DNA of 64,000 nucleotides from Bugulina stolonifera (lineage: Eukaryota; Bryozoa; Gymnolaemata; Cheilostomatida; Bugulidae), in NCBI GenBank assembly GCA_935421135.1, contig OW285190.1, positions 9,682,501 through 9,746,500 of the forward strand. Direction: 5' to 3'. The notes below the pieces were generated by a model, which saw only the letters and a program-made list of their open reading frames with translations, had not been told where the DNA came from and did no database searches. The position numbers and the translations under genes are program-made. This document shows, one piece after another, positions 58,935 to 64,000 of this stretch. The stretch's first letter is position 1, and each line of letters begins with the position of its first letter.

Positions 58935-64000
<5,066 letters not shown>

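Overview
This window is nuclear DNA from an invertebrate animal. It is AT-rich, with short GT-AG introns and many dispersed repeats. The conserved genes are metazoan: PGAP1, golgin-245 (GOLGA4) and mitochondrial sulfide:quinone oxidoreductase (SQOR), beside secreted CCP/C-type-lectin genes. An early-branching animal such as a demosponge is plausible, but that is inference. Gene models were built by hand from splice sites and reading phase. Exon sums that close to a multiple of three support most of them.

Layout. 1-3.3 kb: 5' half of PGAP1 on the minus strand, leaving the window on the left. 4.2-4.9 kb: solo LTR. 5.3-37.4 kb: three same-strand paralogues encoding secreted proteins with signal peptide, CCP/sushi, one or two C-type lectin-like domains (CTLD), a second CCP and a divergent C-terminus. 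Gene 1 (5313-9743) ends in a large Thr/Asn-rich heptad array. Gene 2 (10828-28760) has a one-base deletion in CCP1, and an intron inflated by a 9.6-kb mobile element. Gene 3 (29544-37374) is intact and has a short Thr-rich tail. 37.7-39.1 kb: unrecognised two-exon minus-strand gene, intact. 42.4-55.9 kb: complete GOLGA4 with 23 coding exons, 2025 residues and a C-terminal GRIP domain. 56.7-57.4 kb: another solo LTR. 58.9-64 kb: first five exons and part of the sixth of SQOR.

The most interesting object is the element at 17331-26897. It has a 6-bp target duplication (GCCATG), AG...CT termini and nearly identical terminal inverted repeats of about 1.2 kb. These are Polinton/Maverick-type ends. 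Yet I see no polymerase B, integrase, packaging ATPase or protease. It carries two divergent, intact, intron-containing genes: an ankyrin-repeat protein (334 aa) and a novel Cys/His-containing, Ser/Thr-rich protein (526 aa). They are separated by a 1-kb tandem array. It looks like a recently inserted, non-autonomous or previously undescribed Polinton-like element.

Other repeats: four copies of a roughly 700-bp LTR family, a 280-bp near-perfect palindrome, a hAT-type MITE with 8-bp duplication, a second TIR MITE, a LINE relic, a small hairpin repeat family, a 36-bp minisatellite ending just upstream of a splice acceptor, and microsatellites. I saw no rRNA, tRNA or CRISPR.
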